From: Fidelibacterota bacterium MT.SAG.3 | GTDB taxonomy: Bacteria > Fidelibacterota > SORT01 | Direction: 5' to 3' | Length of the DNA stretch: 64,000 bases | Assembly (NCBI GenBank): GCA_004402895.1 | Contig: SORT01000004.1 | Location: forward strand, 1-64,000 | Part shown: positions 1 through 9,105 of the stretch, in pieces | Layout of the letters: each line of letters begins with the position of its first letter | How positions within the stretch are numbered: position 1 is the stretch's first letter | Program-made: the position numbers and the translations under genes | The notes under the pieces: generated by a model | The model's database searches: none | Told to the model about the DNA's origin: nothing | Seen by the model: only the letters and a program-made list of their open reading frames with translations

Positions 1-525
1 TTGCGATACTCGTTAATGATAAACCGTTTATTAGCGAATTCCGGTTGGGCGAGGGACATATAATCTTGATGTTAACAGCGCCTTCACTCGATTGGAGTGA
101 TTTCCCGCTTAAAGGTCTTTGGGTTCCATTTATCTCAAGAGCCGTGGATTACGCCATGACGGGGCAATCTTCATTCATCGATACGGTCAGGGTAGGAAGT
201 GACCTCTCCTTTGATATGGATCTAAAGATACCGGGCAACAATCTGATGGTGAAGACGCCTAACGGAAAATCCTATGCCATACTTGCTGAAGCCAAAGGGA
301 ATAAATTCCAGGCTCGATTTGATAAAGCAGACTTACCGGGAATTTACCGGTTGATACAGGATGACAAATTACTGAAGATGAAAAGTGTTAATATTGATAG
401 AAAAGAACTGATATGGGAGAGTGAATTCAATCAGTACCTGAATGAATTTAAGAACGGGTTCGTTAAAGTTAGCTCTGTTTCAGAAATTGGGCAGGATATA
501 ATAGAATCGAGAGTAAAATTACGTC
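1..525 (+). pseudogene. C-terminal portion of a BatA/aerotolerance-type VWA membrane protein (5' truncated by window edge, 3' truncated at an inverted junction)
   Basis: Open frame from nt 3 reads ILVNDKPFISEFRLGEGHIILMLTAPSLDWSDFPLKGLWVPFISRAVDYA..., typical of the post-VWA region of BatA-like proteins; homology ends near IGQDIIESR. Confidence 0.65.
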
Positions 526-1650
526 AAAATCATCCAGGTGAACTCTATTGATCTCAGAGGGTTTTATCATCTTCAGCTCTGAACCAGCTCCATCTTTTAG
601 AGAAGTTCTTAGCGCTGCCGTAGTGAAAAAAAGATCTTTATCCGAGCCGATAGCCAATACTCTGATCTGTTCGGGGATATATAAATTAAAATACCTTCTA
701 TTGTCTGCTTTTAACGCATCATCTTCCAATTCTGCGAATCCGCTTATGAATCCCGATCTTTTAATCGGAACAGAAAATTCCGAAATCACAGCATTTCCGG
801 AGGTCGGATTCAGAATAGTCTGGCCAACTCTTGTCCCTTCAATGAACAGCTCTAACCGCACCTCACTGTTTTCTTCTGAGTTACTCCGTACCTCTATACC
901 TATTCGGACGCTGCTTCCTTCACGCAGCACCTTGCTGATAACATCTGCCCGGCTTATAGAATAATTCAGTTCATTCGATGTTAATTTCAGTAAATATATA
1001 TGGATGTCTTTAGTAGTCTTATCAATATCGTTGTCAATATTTACAACTGATTTACCTTTAAAATCACTGATAATGAAAAGCTCTTTGTTCGCTGATTTTT
1101 CATTATTCAATAATTTTATTGACTCTTCCAATGCCGATTTTAGGTCGGATGACCGATAACTGATATTGACATCCTCAAGGTCTATATTCTCCGGACTTAA
1201 CCATTTTATGCCAGCTGATACATCTCTTTCATTCTGAACGCTCGAAAGCAGGATTAGTCGGTCATTTTTATTAAATGTACCAAGTATCTCCGCAGCTGCT
1301 TGAGTTGACTCGTCAAACAATGACAATTCCTTGTTTAGAATCCGCATACTGAGAGAATTATCTAATAAAATTACGGCGTTTGTAGAGAGTTCCGCGCCCG
1401 GCAGATATCCTCTTATTGTAGGTCTGCTGAACGACAGAACAATCGAAATCACTATTAATGTTCTGATGAGCAGAAGCAACAGCCGTTTTAATCGAAGACG
1501 GTTCATCTCTTTTTTTTCCAGCTGCTTAAGAAATCTCAGTGTGCTGAATTCTACTATATGCCTTCGCCTTCTATTCAAGAGGTGCAGGATTAAGGGAATT
1601 GCAGCCGCAAAAAGTCCGAATAATGCTGCGCTGTTTAGAAAACCAGGCAT
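510..1650 (-). CDS. N-terminal portion of BatA (aerotolerance regulator N-terminal) / VWA-domain membrane protein, truncated at the inverted junction (ORF runs on to 469)
   Basis: MPGFLNSAALFGLFAAAIPLILHLLNRRRRHIVEFSTLRFL N-terminal two-TM motif and VWA-like VILLDNSLSM. Confidence 0.75.
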
Positions 1651-1707
1651 ATCAATTTTCGATTAGAGATTGAACTGGAGTAATATGAGTTAGTTTACTT
1701 AACGTGG

Positions 1708-2151
1708 TCAGTCGTTATCTATCAGATCCTCGGATAAAGATAAAGCAATACCGGAAAGCATTACTTCAGGTCCTAATGTAGTGAAATCACCAGATAGAAT
1801 TCCCCTGTCGACATTCGCATAGAGAGAACAACCAGCTCCCTTCTCCACTATCAATCCGCATAACCTGCCGTTTTCTTCTGTGATAAAAGTCACTTCATTT
1901 AGCATTTCACTTACTACATATCCGACACAGAAATGAAGCTGCAAATGAGCATTTGAGGCATAAACCGAGACAAGATTACCGACTTCTGTACCAATTTGAA
2001 TATCGGGATAAATCTCGAGGGAAAGCCAACGTTTTTCTTCAGAATTATCGAGCATGAACTTGAAATAGTTATGTTCCTCTTTGGCAGCTACGCCAAGTAC
2101 TTTTTCTATTTCCTTAATATTTTCTTTTGAAAATGTAGGTTTCATAACCAT
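1708..2151 (-). CDS. hypothetical protein
   Basis: 147-aa ORF between co-oriented genes; no recognised family. Confidence 0.6.
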   Translation of the reverse strand: MVMKPTFSKENIKEIEKVLGVAAKEEHNYFKFMLDNSEEKRWLSLEIYPDIQIGTEVGNLVSVYASNAHLQLHFCVGYVVSEMLNEVTFITEENGRLCGLIVEKGAGCSLYANVDRGILSGDFTTLGPEVMLSGIALSLSEDLIDND

Positions 2152-2211
2152 TAATGTATTGTCCTAAGACTTGTAAATTTACTTACTTACGAAGCTTTAG
2201 TCAAGATGTAT

Positions 2212-2781
2212 TTAACCTCCTACTGTCTGCATTGCAAGGGCTGTCACTATTGGAAGAGACAGGTTATCATTTATAGGAATTGGAAGCAGCTCGACCAATG
2301 TACCCGATACCATGCCTACCAACTTTTGCTCAAGGCTTATGTTACTCATTAATATCATCATCAATCCGGTAACTGTAAAAAAGGCTACTGATCCTTCAAG
2401 AGTTTTTTGCCAAAGATGTATTTTACCATATGCTGTACCCACAATTGCAGCTGCGGCGTCACTGATTGAAACGAGGAGCAGTGCTATTATGGCAATATCC
2501 TTTTCAAAAAGGTATATGGTTATCCATGCTCCCGCAATCATATATGTGACTCCTGAGAGTTTTTTTTCTTCAGCCACTCTCATTATTGGAGAGAAATATG
2601 GATGAATCTTGTTACGAAATCTCGGAATGAATAATCGTGCCAATTCCAAGGCGATTACAACCACTAACGCGATAGCAACCGCTTTAAGTATTATTTCCCT
2701 GTCGAACATTATATACCCAAACGGTATTAACAACGATACCAAATGAAAAATCTTCCTTCTTATTTCGTGTTGAATACCCAA
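2212..2781 (-). CDS. dolichol/phytol kinase-like, phosphatidate cytidylyltransferase-like integral membrane protein
   Basis: EIRRKIFHLVSLLIPFGY N-terminus and SDAAAAIVGTAYGK...EGSVAFF motif. Confidence 0.75.
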   Translation of the reverse strand: MGIQHEIRRKIFHLVSLLIPFGYIMFDREIILKAVAIALVVVIALELARLFIPRFRNKIHPYFSPIMRVAEEKKLSGVTYMIAGAWITIYLFEKDIAIIALLLVSISDAAAAIVGTAYGKIHLWQKTLEGSVAFFTVTGLMMILMSNISLEQKLVGMVSGTLVELLPIPINDNLSLPIVTALAMQTVGG

Positions 2782-3447
2782 TCAGCCCTCTTCACTATTC
2801 AAATTGGCTTTTCTCGTTAATGTTTTAAACATTTCCGAAGGGTCACTCGAATGGAAAATGGTTGAGCCGCTGACTATTAAATCAGTGCCTACCTCGGCTG
2901 CTTCTTGAATTGTCTCGAGGTTTATTCCGCCGTCTACCTCAACCAATAAATTTCCTGTTTCATTCATTCTTTTCACGTCAATTACTTTATTTAGAGCGGA
3001 TTTGATCATAGCTTGTCCGCCAAATCCCGGATCGACCGTCATTACCAATAGCAGATCTATCTCGGGAATCAACTCCAAAATGGACGAGAGCGGCGTTTCG
3101 GGTTTTATTGAGATACCTGCTTCAATTCCACCTGCCTTGATTCTTTTTATCAGTTCTGATGCGTCTCCATCCGCCTCAATATGAAATATCAGCGTATCTG
3201 CTCCCGCCTTCAGAAATTCATCTATTCTATCGCCGGGATTTTGGACCATTAAATGAACCTCAAAATGCAGGTCACTCCTGCTGCGTAAGGATTTTACCAC
3301 TGGATTACCGAATGAGAGGTTCGGAACAAAATGCCCGTCCATGACATCAAGATGAAGCCTTTCGGCTCCAGCTTCTTTCATATCAGCTACTTCTTCAGCT
3401 AATATTGCAAAATCAGCCGATAACAAGGACGGAACAATCTCACTCAT
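2782..3447 (-). CDS. rpe: ribulose-phosphate 3-epimerase
   Basis: PSLLSADFA, LHLDVMDGHFVPNLSFG, MTVDPGFGGQ, EVDGGIN motifs. Confidence 0.96.
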   Translation of the reverse strand: MSEIVPSLLSADFAILAEEVADMKEAGAERLHLDVMDGHFVPNLSFGNPVVKSLRSRSDLHFEVHLMVQNPGDRIDEFLKAGADTLIFHIEADGDASELIKRIKAGGIEAGISIKPETPLSSILELIPEIDLLLVMTVDPGFGGQAMIKSALNKVIDVKRMNETGNLLVEVDGGINLETIQEAAEVGTDLIVSGSTIFHSSDPSEMFKTLTRKANLNSEEG

Positions 3448-4217
3448 AACTCATCCAGGATCTCTGGTGGATCGGGTATCTGATCAATATCCGTAATACT
3501 AACGATGAGATCGACAGCAGTTCGTTCCTTTAATTTTATTCCCGGATTTATAGATTGCCAGATTATTGTAAACGGGATCAGGTCCTCTTCCAATCTATAA
3601 CTTATATTTCCATCTTTTAATCCGGCTTTTACTATCAATTGCTTCGCACTGATCAAACTCTTACCTCTTAAATTCGGCACCGTAAAATTATCCGGCTGAG
3701 GTCCCAACGACACTGTGATCCATATCGGAGTTCCTCTCTTTGCCTCTAAATTAGCGGGAATAGATTGAGCTATTACCGCTCCTTCAAGAATCTTATTCGA
3801 GAAATCATAAAAAATGGAATCTATTTTAAAACCGGTTCGTTCGATTTTCATATATGCATTTCTTTGCGATAATCCGATGATATCAGGCACCGTTAAGAGT
3901 CGTTCTTCAAGGGATGGCGTCAGATAAACCCGTCTTCCGGTTTTTACTCTGGATAGAGGAGCGGGCGTTTGCTCGTAGACATGTCCCGGTTCAAGTGCGG
4001 TAGCAAATTTGGGATCTTTTGTTATTACCTTGAATCCTCTGGTTTCCAATAATTTAGTAGCCTCTTCAATCTCCATCCCCTGTGTATCAGGGAGAATAAT
4101 CGCTTGCCCGTAACGTACATAAATCGGCATTAGTATAAAATCCATTATCAGCCCTACAACTGTCAGAATCAGACCGATGTAGAATAAATATTGAATGAAA
4201 TTCCAGTATTTTTTCAA
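3444..4217 (-). CDS. PASTA-domain membrane protein
   Basis: N-terminal TM then three PASTA-like repeats (DTQGMEIEEATKLLETRGF; VPDIIGLSQRNAYMKIERTGF; VPNLRGKSLISAKQLIVKAGL). Confidence 0.85.
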   Translation of the reverse strand: MKKYWNFIQYLFYIGLILTVVGLIMDFILMPIYVRYGQAIILPDTQGMEIEEATKLLETRGFKVITKDPKFATALEPGHVYEQTPAPLSRVKTGRRVYLTPSLEERLLTVPDIIGLSQRNAYMKIERTGFKIDSIFYDFSNKILEGAVIAQSIPANLEAKRGTPIWITVSLGPQPDNFTVPNLRGKSLISAKQLIVKAGLKDGNISYRLEEDLIPFTIIWQSINPGIKLKERTAVDLIVSITDIDQIPDPPEILDEL

Positions 4218-4248
4218 TTACCATCCGTAAATGTGGTATGATGTAAAA

Positions 4249-5610
4249 TCAGCTCTTTGTCATCCGTACGCAGAATGAACCGTCAATATAATGTTTAAAC
4301 GGATAGGTTGCAACAGCGCCTTTTTTGTCTGTCAGCTCTTTTGAGACGAATTTGTCAGCGCTTTCAACTTTAAAATTCAAATTGTTTTCAAGGAATTTAT
4401 CCACGACTCCCCAATTTTCTTCCTGTTCCATCGTGCATGTACTATATACAAGAATTCCACCTTTTTTCAACTGCTCAGATGCGTGCTGGAGCAAATTCAG
4501 CTGTAATTTGACCAGCTTTTCAATATCTGTCTCTTTTCTCTGCCAACGAATATCTGCTCTTTTTGCAAATACTCCCGTACCTGAACAGGGTACATCAACC
4601 AATATCCGATCCGCCAAAGGTAAATCAATAGCGCTGCCGTCCCCATGAATATAATCTATGCTGCTTAGACCAAGTCTTTCTCCATGTTCCTTGACGAGGG
4701 AGAGTCGATATTCATCAGAATCAACCGCTATGACCCGACCTGAGTCCCCCATGCTTTCCACTATCGCCCCGGTTTTACCGCCCGGCGCTGAGCAAAGGTC
4801 AATAACTGTCTCTCCGGCTTCAGGAGCCAACAGTCGTATGGGAAATCCTGCGCTTATATCCTGAATCGTGAATTCTCCTTCATCAAATGCTTCCCACACA
4901 GAATTGTCATATCCTTTTTCAAACGTATAATAATTTTTAAGAAATTTTGATTTTGTTATCTTATCCGGTTCCTTTTTCATCAGGTGACGAATTTTAGGAT
5001 GCTCTTCAAGTAAATTATTCAGTCTAACACTTAATCGAGGAACGCGGTTATTATAGCTGCAAAGCTTCTCGGTATCTGTTTTGCCGAATCTTTCTATCCA
5101 TCTTTTTATCAACCACTCAGGATGTGAATATTCGATCGATATCCTCTCTTCATCAGGAAATGATTCAATTTTTTTTTGCAGCTCCGCTTTGCTCCGTTCA
5201 AAATTTCTCAGAACAGCGTTTACGAGTCCGCCATCACGTTCATTTCCAAATTTCTTAGCGAGTTTCACCGATTCGTTTATGGCGGCATACGCCGGTATCG
5301 AATCCATGTATATCAGTTGATACAGCCCGATTATCAAAATATACCTTATCGGAATTTTTACATTCTTTAAACGACCTTTAATCAACTCCTTGAGATAAAA
5401 ATTTAAAAGTCCTTGCATGCGCGCAGTTCCTTTAACAAGCTCGGTCAGAAATCTTTTCTCCTGATCCGACAGGTTGTTATCTGATAAAGATTCAGTTAAC
5501 AACCTGTCAATATATTTCCCGGTTTTATGGGATTCCAATAGAAGTTTCACTGCTCTGTTGCGCATCGATGCCATATATTGATCATTCCAACTTTTCGCCG
5601 ACAGGCACAT
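4249..5610 (-). CDS. rsmB: 16S rRNA (cytosine-5) methyltransferase RsmB/Sun
   Basis: NusB-like N-terminus, DLCSAPGGKTGAI, DVPCSGTGVFAKRADIRW, YSTCTMEQEEN. Confidence 0.92.
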   Translation of the reverse strand: MCLSAKSWNDQYMASMRNRAVKLLLESHKTGKYIDRLLTESLSDNNLSDQEKRFLTELVKGTARMQGLLNFYLKELIKGRLKNVKIPIRYILIIGLYQLIYMDSIPAYAAINESVKLAKKFGNERDGGLVNAVLRNFERSKAELQKKIESFPDEERISIEYSHPEWLIKRWIERFGKTDTEKLCSYNNRVPRLSVRLNNLLEEHPKIRHLMKKEPDKITKSKFLKNYYTFEKGYDNSVWEAFDEGEFTIQDISAGFPIRLLAPEAGETVIDLCSAPGGKTGAIVESMGDSGRVIAVDSDEYRLSLVKEHGERLGLSSIDYIHGDGSAIDLPLADRILVDVPCSGTGVFAKRADIRWQRKETDIEKLVKLQLNLLQHASEQLKKGGILVYSTCTMEQEENWGVVDKFLENNLNFKVESADKFVSKELTDKKGAVATYPFKHYIDGSFCVRMTKS

Positions 5611-6511
5611 TCATTCCCCTTAAAAAATCTGCGCATTTAATTCTATTCTTCCCCTCTCTCTGAAGTTCCAATATTTTCAATCCACCCTTTCCTGTTGACA
5701 CGGTAAAAAATTCTTTCTCCACCGATGCAACTTCCCCCGGCGAATATTTGTCTGGCATTTCGTCTTCAACTTCGGACTTAAATATCTTTATCTTTTTGTT
5801 CATTAACTTGGTCGATGCACCCGGAAATGGTGATAATCCTCTCACCTGATTGTGTATGGACTTTGCGCTATTGCTCCAATTGATATTCAAATCAGAGGCG
5901 TTGATTTTAGGCGCGTTCGTTGCAAGAGAATCATCCTGCATCCTTTCTTCAATATTACCTGATTTTACCCCCCTGACCGTTTCGAGGAGAAGGTCTCCGC
6001 CCAATTCGGAGAGTCTGTCATGCACACTGCCAAAATCTTCATTTTCGCCTATTTTCAATGAGTCTTGCAAGAGGATATTACCCGTATCCACCTTTTTCTT
6101 TATGAAAAATGTCGTTACCCCTGTTTCTTTCTCACCTGCCATGATAGCGCGTTGAATTGGAGCCGCTCCGCGATAAAACGGAAGCAAAGAGCCATGCAAG
6201 TTTATTGTTCCCATTTTCGGTATAGTGAGCAATTCTTCGGGTAGAATTCTAAACGCCACTACGCACGCGAGATCAGCATCAATACTTTTTATCTGTTTCA
6301 AAAAGGCGGGGTCCTTCAAATTCAGCGGTTGTATCAAAGGAATATTCAGATTCTCAGCTGCAATCTTAACAGGGGTTGAAATCAGTTTTTGACCCCTGCC
6401 TTGCTTCTTATCGAGACCCGTAACTACAACGACAGGTTTATAATTGTTTTCTGATAATTTAATCAGTGATGGAACAGAGAATTCAGGAGTGCCCATGAAT
6501 ATAATTTTCAT
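5582..6511 (-). CDS. fmt: methionyl-tRNA formyltransferase
   Basis: MKIIFMGTPEFSVPSL, NLHGSLLPFYRGAAPIQRAI. Confidence 0.96.
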   Translation of the reverse strand: MKIIFMGTPEFSVPSLIKLSENNYKPVVVVTGLDKKQGRGQKLISTPVKIAAENLNIPLIQPLNLKDPAFLKQIKSIDADLACVVAFRILPEELLTIPKMGTINLHGSLLPFYRGAAPIQRAIMAGEKETGVTTFFIKKKVDTGNILLQDSLKIGENEDFGSVHDRLSELGGDLLLETVRGVKSGNIEERMQDDSLATNAPKINASDLNINWSNSAKSIHNQVRGLSPFPGASTKLMNKKIKIFKSEVEDEMPDKYSPGEVASVEKEFFTVSTGKGGLKILELQREGKNRIKCADFLRGMNVPVGEKLE

Positions 6512-6543
6512 CGCGGAACTCCTAATATAAGAAATGTCGTTCG

Positions 6544-7071
6544 TTAAACTCCTGCGGGTATTTCACCACGCGATATCATTTGAAGTTTAGATTTCAATAG
6601 ATCCCGTTTAACTGAACTAAGGTAATCTATCATCAACCTGCCTCTTAAATGGTCAACTTCATGTTGTATTACTCTTGCTAATATTCCGCTGCACTTCAAG
6701 TCTTTTTTGTTTCCCTTGACATCTTGGTAGATAACTCTTATTCCCTCGGGGCGCTCCACTTCCACTCTGACCTCGGGAATACTAAGACAACCTTCTTCGA
6801 TGACACAATTTCCCGAAAGTTCTATTATATCCGGATTCACAAGGATGAGTGGTTCAAAATTTTCTTCATCTTCTTCCGAGCTTACATCTATAACTACCAG
6901 ACTTCTCAAATCATCTACCTGTGGAGCTGCTAATCCAACTCCGACGTTGACACGCATCGTTTCAATTAAATCCTCTGTAAATCGATTCAGCTCCGAATCA
7001 AACTCTTTTACTGAGTGAGTCTCTTTCCTCAGAACGGGATCCCCGTAGAATTTAATATCCAATAATGCCAC
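6544..7071 (-). CDS. def: peptide deformylase
   Basis: GVGLAAPQV, EEGCLSIPE, QHEVDHLRGRLMID motifs. Confidence 0.96.
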   Translation of the reverse strand: MALLDIKFYGDPVLRKETHSVKEFDSELNRFTEDLIETMRVNVGVGLAAPQVDDLRSLVVIDVSSEEDEENFEPLILVNPDIIELSGNCVIEEGCLSIPEVRVEVERPEGIRVIYQDVKGNKKDLKCSGILARVIQHEVDHLRGRLMIDYLSSVKRDLLKSKLQMISRGEIPAGV

Positions 7072-7074
7072 TTC

Positions 7075-7395
7075 TTATCCTTTACTATCCTTTTTAGAAA
7101 CTACGGCGCTTCTTGAAACATTGACTTTCACGTTGTCCGAAATCTTCAAGATCAGTACTTCTTCTTTTTCCTTTATACCCTCAATCGTACCGTGCAATCC
7201 ACCTACCGTAACAACCTTGTCCCCTTTTACCAATTCTTTGAGCATAAGTTGTTTTTTCTTCTGCTGTTTCATCTGCGGTCGAATGAGAAGAAGATAAAAA
7301 ATTACAAATATAAGAATGAACGGAAGTAACCCTAATATGCCTCCGCCTCCAGACCCTTCGGAAGTCTGCCCCATTAATAACATCAAATTTATCAT
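7075..7395 (-). CDS. yajC: preprotein translocase subunit YajC
   Basis: Single TM followed by YLLLIRPQMKQQKKKQ and a KGDKVVTVGGLHGTI domain. Confidence 0.93.
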   Translation of the reverse strand: MINLMLLMGQTSEGSGGGGILGLLPFILIFVIFYLLLIRPQMKQQKKKQLMLKELVKGDKVVTVGGLHGTIEGIKEKEEVLILKISDNVKVNVSRSAVVSKKDSKG

Positions 7396-7486
7396 TTAAA
7401 ACTCTCCAAAATTTACGCAAGATGTTAAAGTAAGCGCTTATTAAAGTCAAGGTCAATCGCGATAACCTGCGCCAGATACAAATAAA

Positions 7487-7513
7487 AAAGCCGGCGTATT
7501 CGCACCGGCTTTC
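7487..7513 (-). terminator. probable intrinsic terminator
   Basis: Inverted repeat aagccgg...ccggctt followed on the minus strand by a T-rich run (complement of aataaaaaag). Confidence 0.65.
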
Positions 7514-7529
7514 AAATTACTGTATTACT

Positions 7530-7634
7530 CTAAAAAAGGAATGAAACATCAAACTGATTTGTGCCCGAATATACGGTTTCTGACACCGTTAATAATAAAA
7601 AAAGACTGATGGTAATAATGCGTAAATACATCAT
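7530..7634 (-). CDS. 34-aa putative secreted/membrane micropeptide MMYLRIITISLFLLLTVSETVYSGTNQFDVSFLF
   Basis: ATG preceded by GGAGGTG Shine-Dalgarno (GATGGAGGTGTATCAAATG), hydrophobic signal-like core, stop followed by terminator hairpin; absent from ORF track because of size. Confidence 0.6.
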   Translation of the reverse strand: MMYLRIITISLFLLLTVSETVYSGTNQFDVSFLF

Positions 7635-7727
7635 TTGATACACCTCCATCGGCTGATAATTTCAACTTCATTAATTATCATTAAAAATATGCAACCTTTT
7701 AAGGGAATTTTACGTCTTAATATTGTA

Positions 7728-7805
7728 GAAAAGAGATAGTCTAACAGCTCTCTCTTTTCACGCTCCCTTGGCTGCTGATCGAACCCGGCAATGGTTGGCA
7801 GCCAA
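7728..7805 (-). promoter_or_regulatory. tandem-hairpin structured leader candidate
   Basis: Perfect inverted repeats ttggctgc(7768-7775)/gcagccaa(7798-7805) and gaaaagaga(7728-7736)/tctcttttc(7751-7759). Confidence 0.4.
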
Positions 7806-7896
7806 ACTTTTTACAAAAAACCCTGTCTGAATATAACGACTTCACTCACCTCTGTCTAGCCAGAAACAGTATGATTTATCTTCTGAGTTTGTATAT

Positions 7897-9105
7897 CTAT
7901 TTGGCTTTAAGCGATATTTGCATAGTAGTTCCTGTCTCCTTACTTGACTCGACTAAAAACAGCTCCCCGCCGTGATATTCCTCAATGATTCTCTTGCTAA
8001 GGCTTAAGCCAAGCCCCCACCCTGTTAATTTCGTACTATATCCGGGCTTAAAAATTTCCTTCCTATACTTCGATTGAATACCAGTACCATTGTCCTTCAC
8101 ACTAATCTTCACGATTTTATTTTCCGATTGAAATTCCGTTATAACCTCAATCTTACCACCATCTCTTGACATGGCGTCTGCGCTGTTTTTAATGATATTT
8201 TCTAATGCCCATTCAAGAAGATCAACGTTTATCGGAATCTCAGGCAACTTTCCTAAATTCATCGAAATATCAATTTTTTTGTTCCGTTGGGGCAATCGTT
8301 TTTGAAGATACGAGACTACTTTCGTTATCAGTTCGTTCATGTCCGCGGGTTTCAATCCGCCTCCGGCTCCGATATGTGAAAAACGCTGTGCGACTTTATT
8401 CAGCCGCTGAAGATCAGCGCTCATTTCAGGAAGTAATTTTGCTAGCCGCTCACTGTCGGCATTCTCTAACATTTCAACCCATCCCATCAGAGAAGAGAGT
8501 GGCGTCCCAAGTTGATGAGCGGCTTCCTTTGCCATCCCCGCCCATATCAATTGCCTCTCAGATCTCCGTATAAATTGAAATCCCGCAAAACCAAATAATA
8601 TAAATAATCCCGCTATAGCGATCTCAACATACGGCAGCCACCTCAACTGAGTGATCAACTTAGAATCACCGTAGTGCAATCTTGCTATCACAATGTTCGT
8701 ATTGCTGCCCGGATCAAAATAATTAAGATCGATCGGTTCGTTCTGCTCATCCATAGCCGTCATTATATCACGTGCTTCACTCAGGGCTTGTTCACTCTTG
8801 TCCTGAGAATCAATACTCAAATTCTTCCAATCAGATGGAATATCGTCGGCAGTAGAGATAATTACAGGAAAGGTTATTCTTTTGATGAACTGCTCAAAGA
8901 AAAAACTAAAATCCTCAGCATCATAATCTGAAGCAAATTTTACATAAGTTTCAGCATAGAATTTTACCGTTTCTCGCGATTCTTCTCTCAATTGATTCGT
9001 TATGTGCTGCGAATAGTACAGCATTCCGAGAACCAATAACAGCGCTATGACAAATAGAGATGCTTTCAGATTATACGAAGAGCGATATTTGAGTGTAGTT
9101 TTCAG
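7897..9105 (-). CDS. membrane sensor histidine kinase (CTG start proposed; ORF track starts at 9036)
   Basis: H-box MAKEAAHQLGTPLSSLMGW, N-box ENIIKNSADAM, DNGTGI, GWGLGLSLSKRIIEEYHGG; extended N-terminus LKTTLKYRSSYNLKASLFVIALLLVLGM completes the first TM helix. Confidence 0.9.
   Translation of the reverse strand: MKTTLKYRSSYNLKASLFVIALLLVLGMLYYSQHITNQLREESRETVKFYAETYVKFASDYDAEDFSFFFEQFIKRITFPVIISTADDIPSDWKNLSIDSQDKSEQALSEARDIMTAMDEQNEPIDLNYFDPGSNTNIVIARLHYGDSKLITQLRWLPYVEIAIAGLFILFGFAGFQFIRRSERQLIWAGMAKEAAHQLGTPLSSLMGWVEMLENADSERLAKLLPEMSADLQRLNKVAQRFSHIGAGGGLKPADMNELITKVVSYLQKRLPQRNKKIDISMNLGKLPEIPINVDLLEWALENIIKNSADAMSRDGGKIEVITEFQSENKIVKISVKDNGTGIQSKYRKEIFKPGYSTKLTGWGLGLSLSKRIIEEYHGGELFLVESSKETGTTMQISLKAK

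Noticed and set aside
548-964. Plus-strand ORF of 138 aa
   Set aside because: Antisense to the N-terminal half of the VWA protein; no recognisable motif.
7760-7805. Possible tRNA because of a GGGTTCGATC T-loop-like string on the minus strand
   Set aside because: T-stem does not pair, and no acceptor, D or anticodon arms can be formed.
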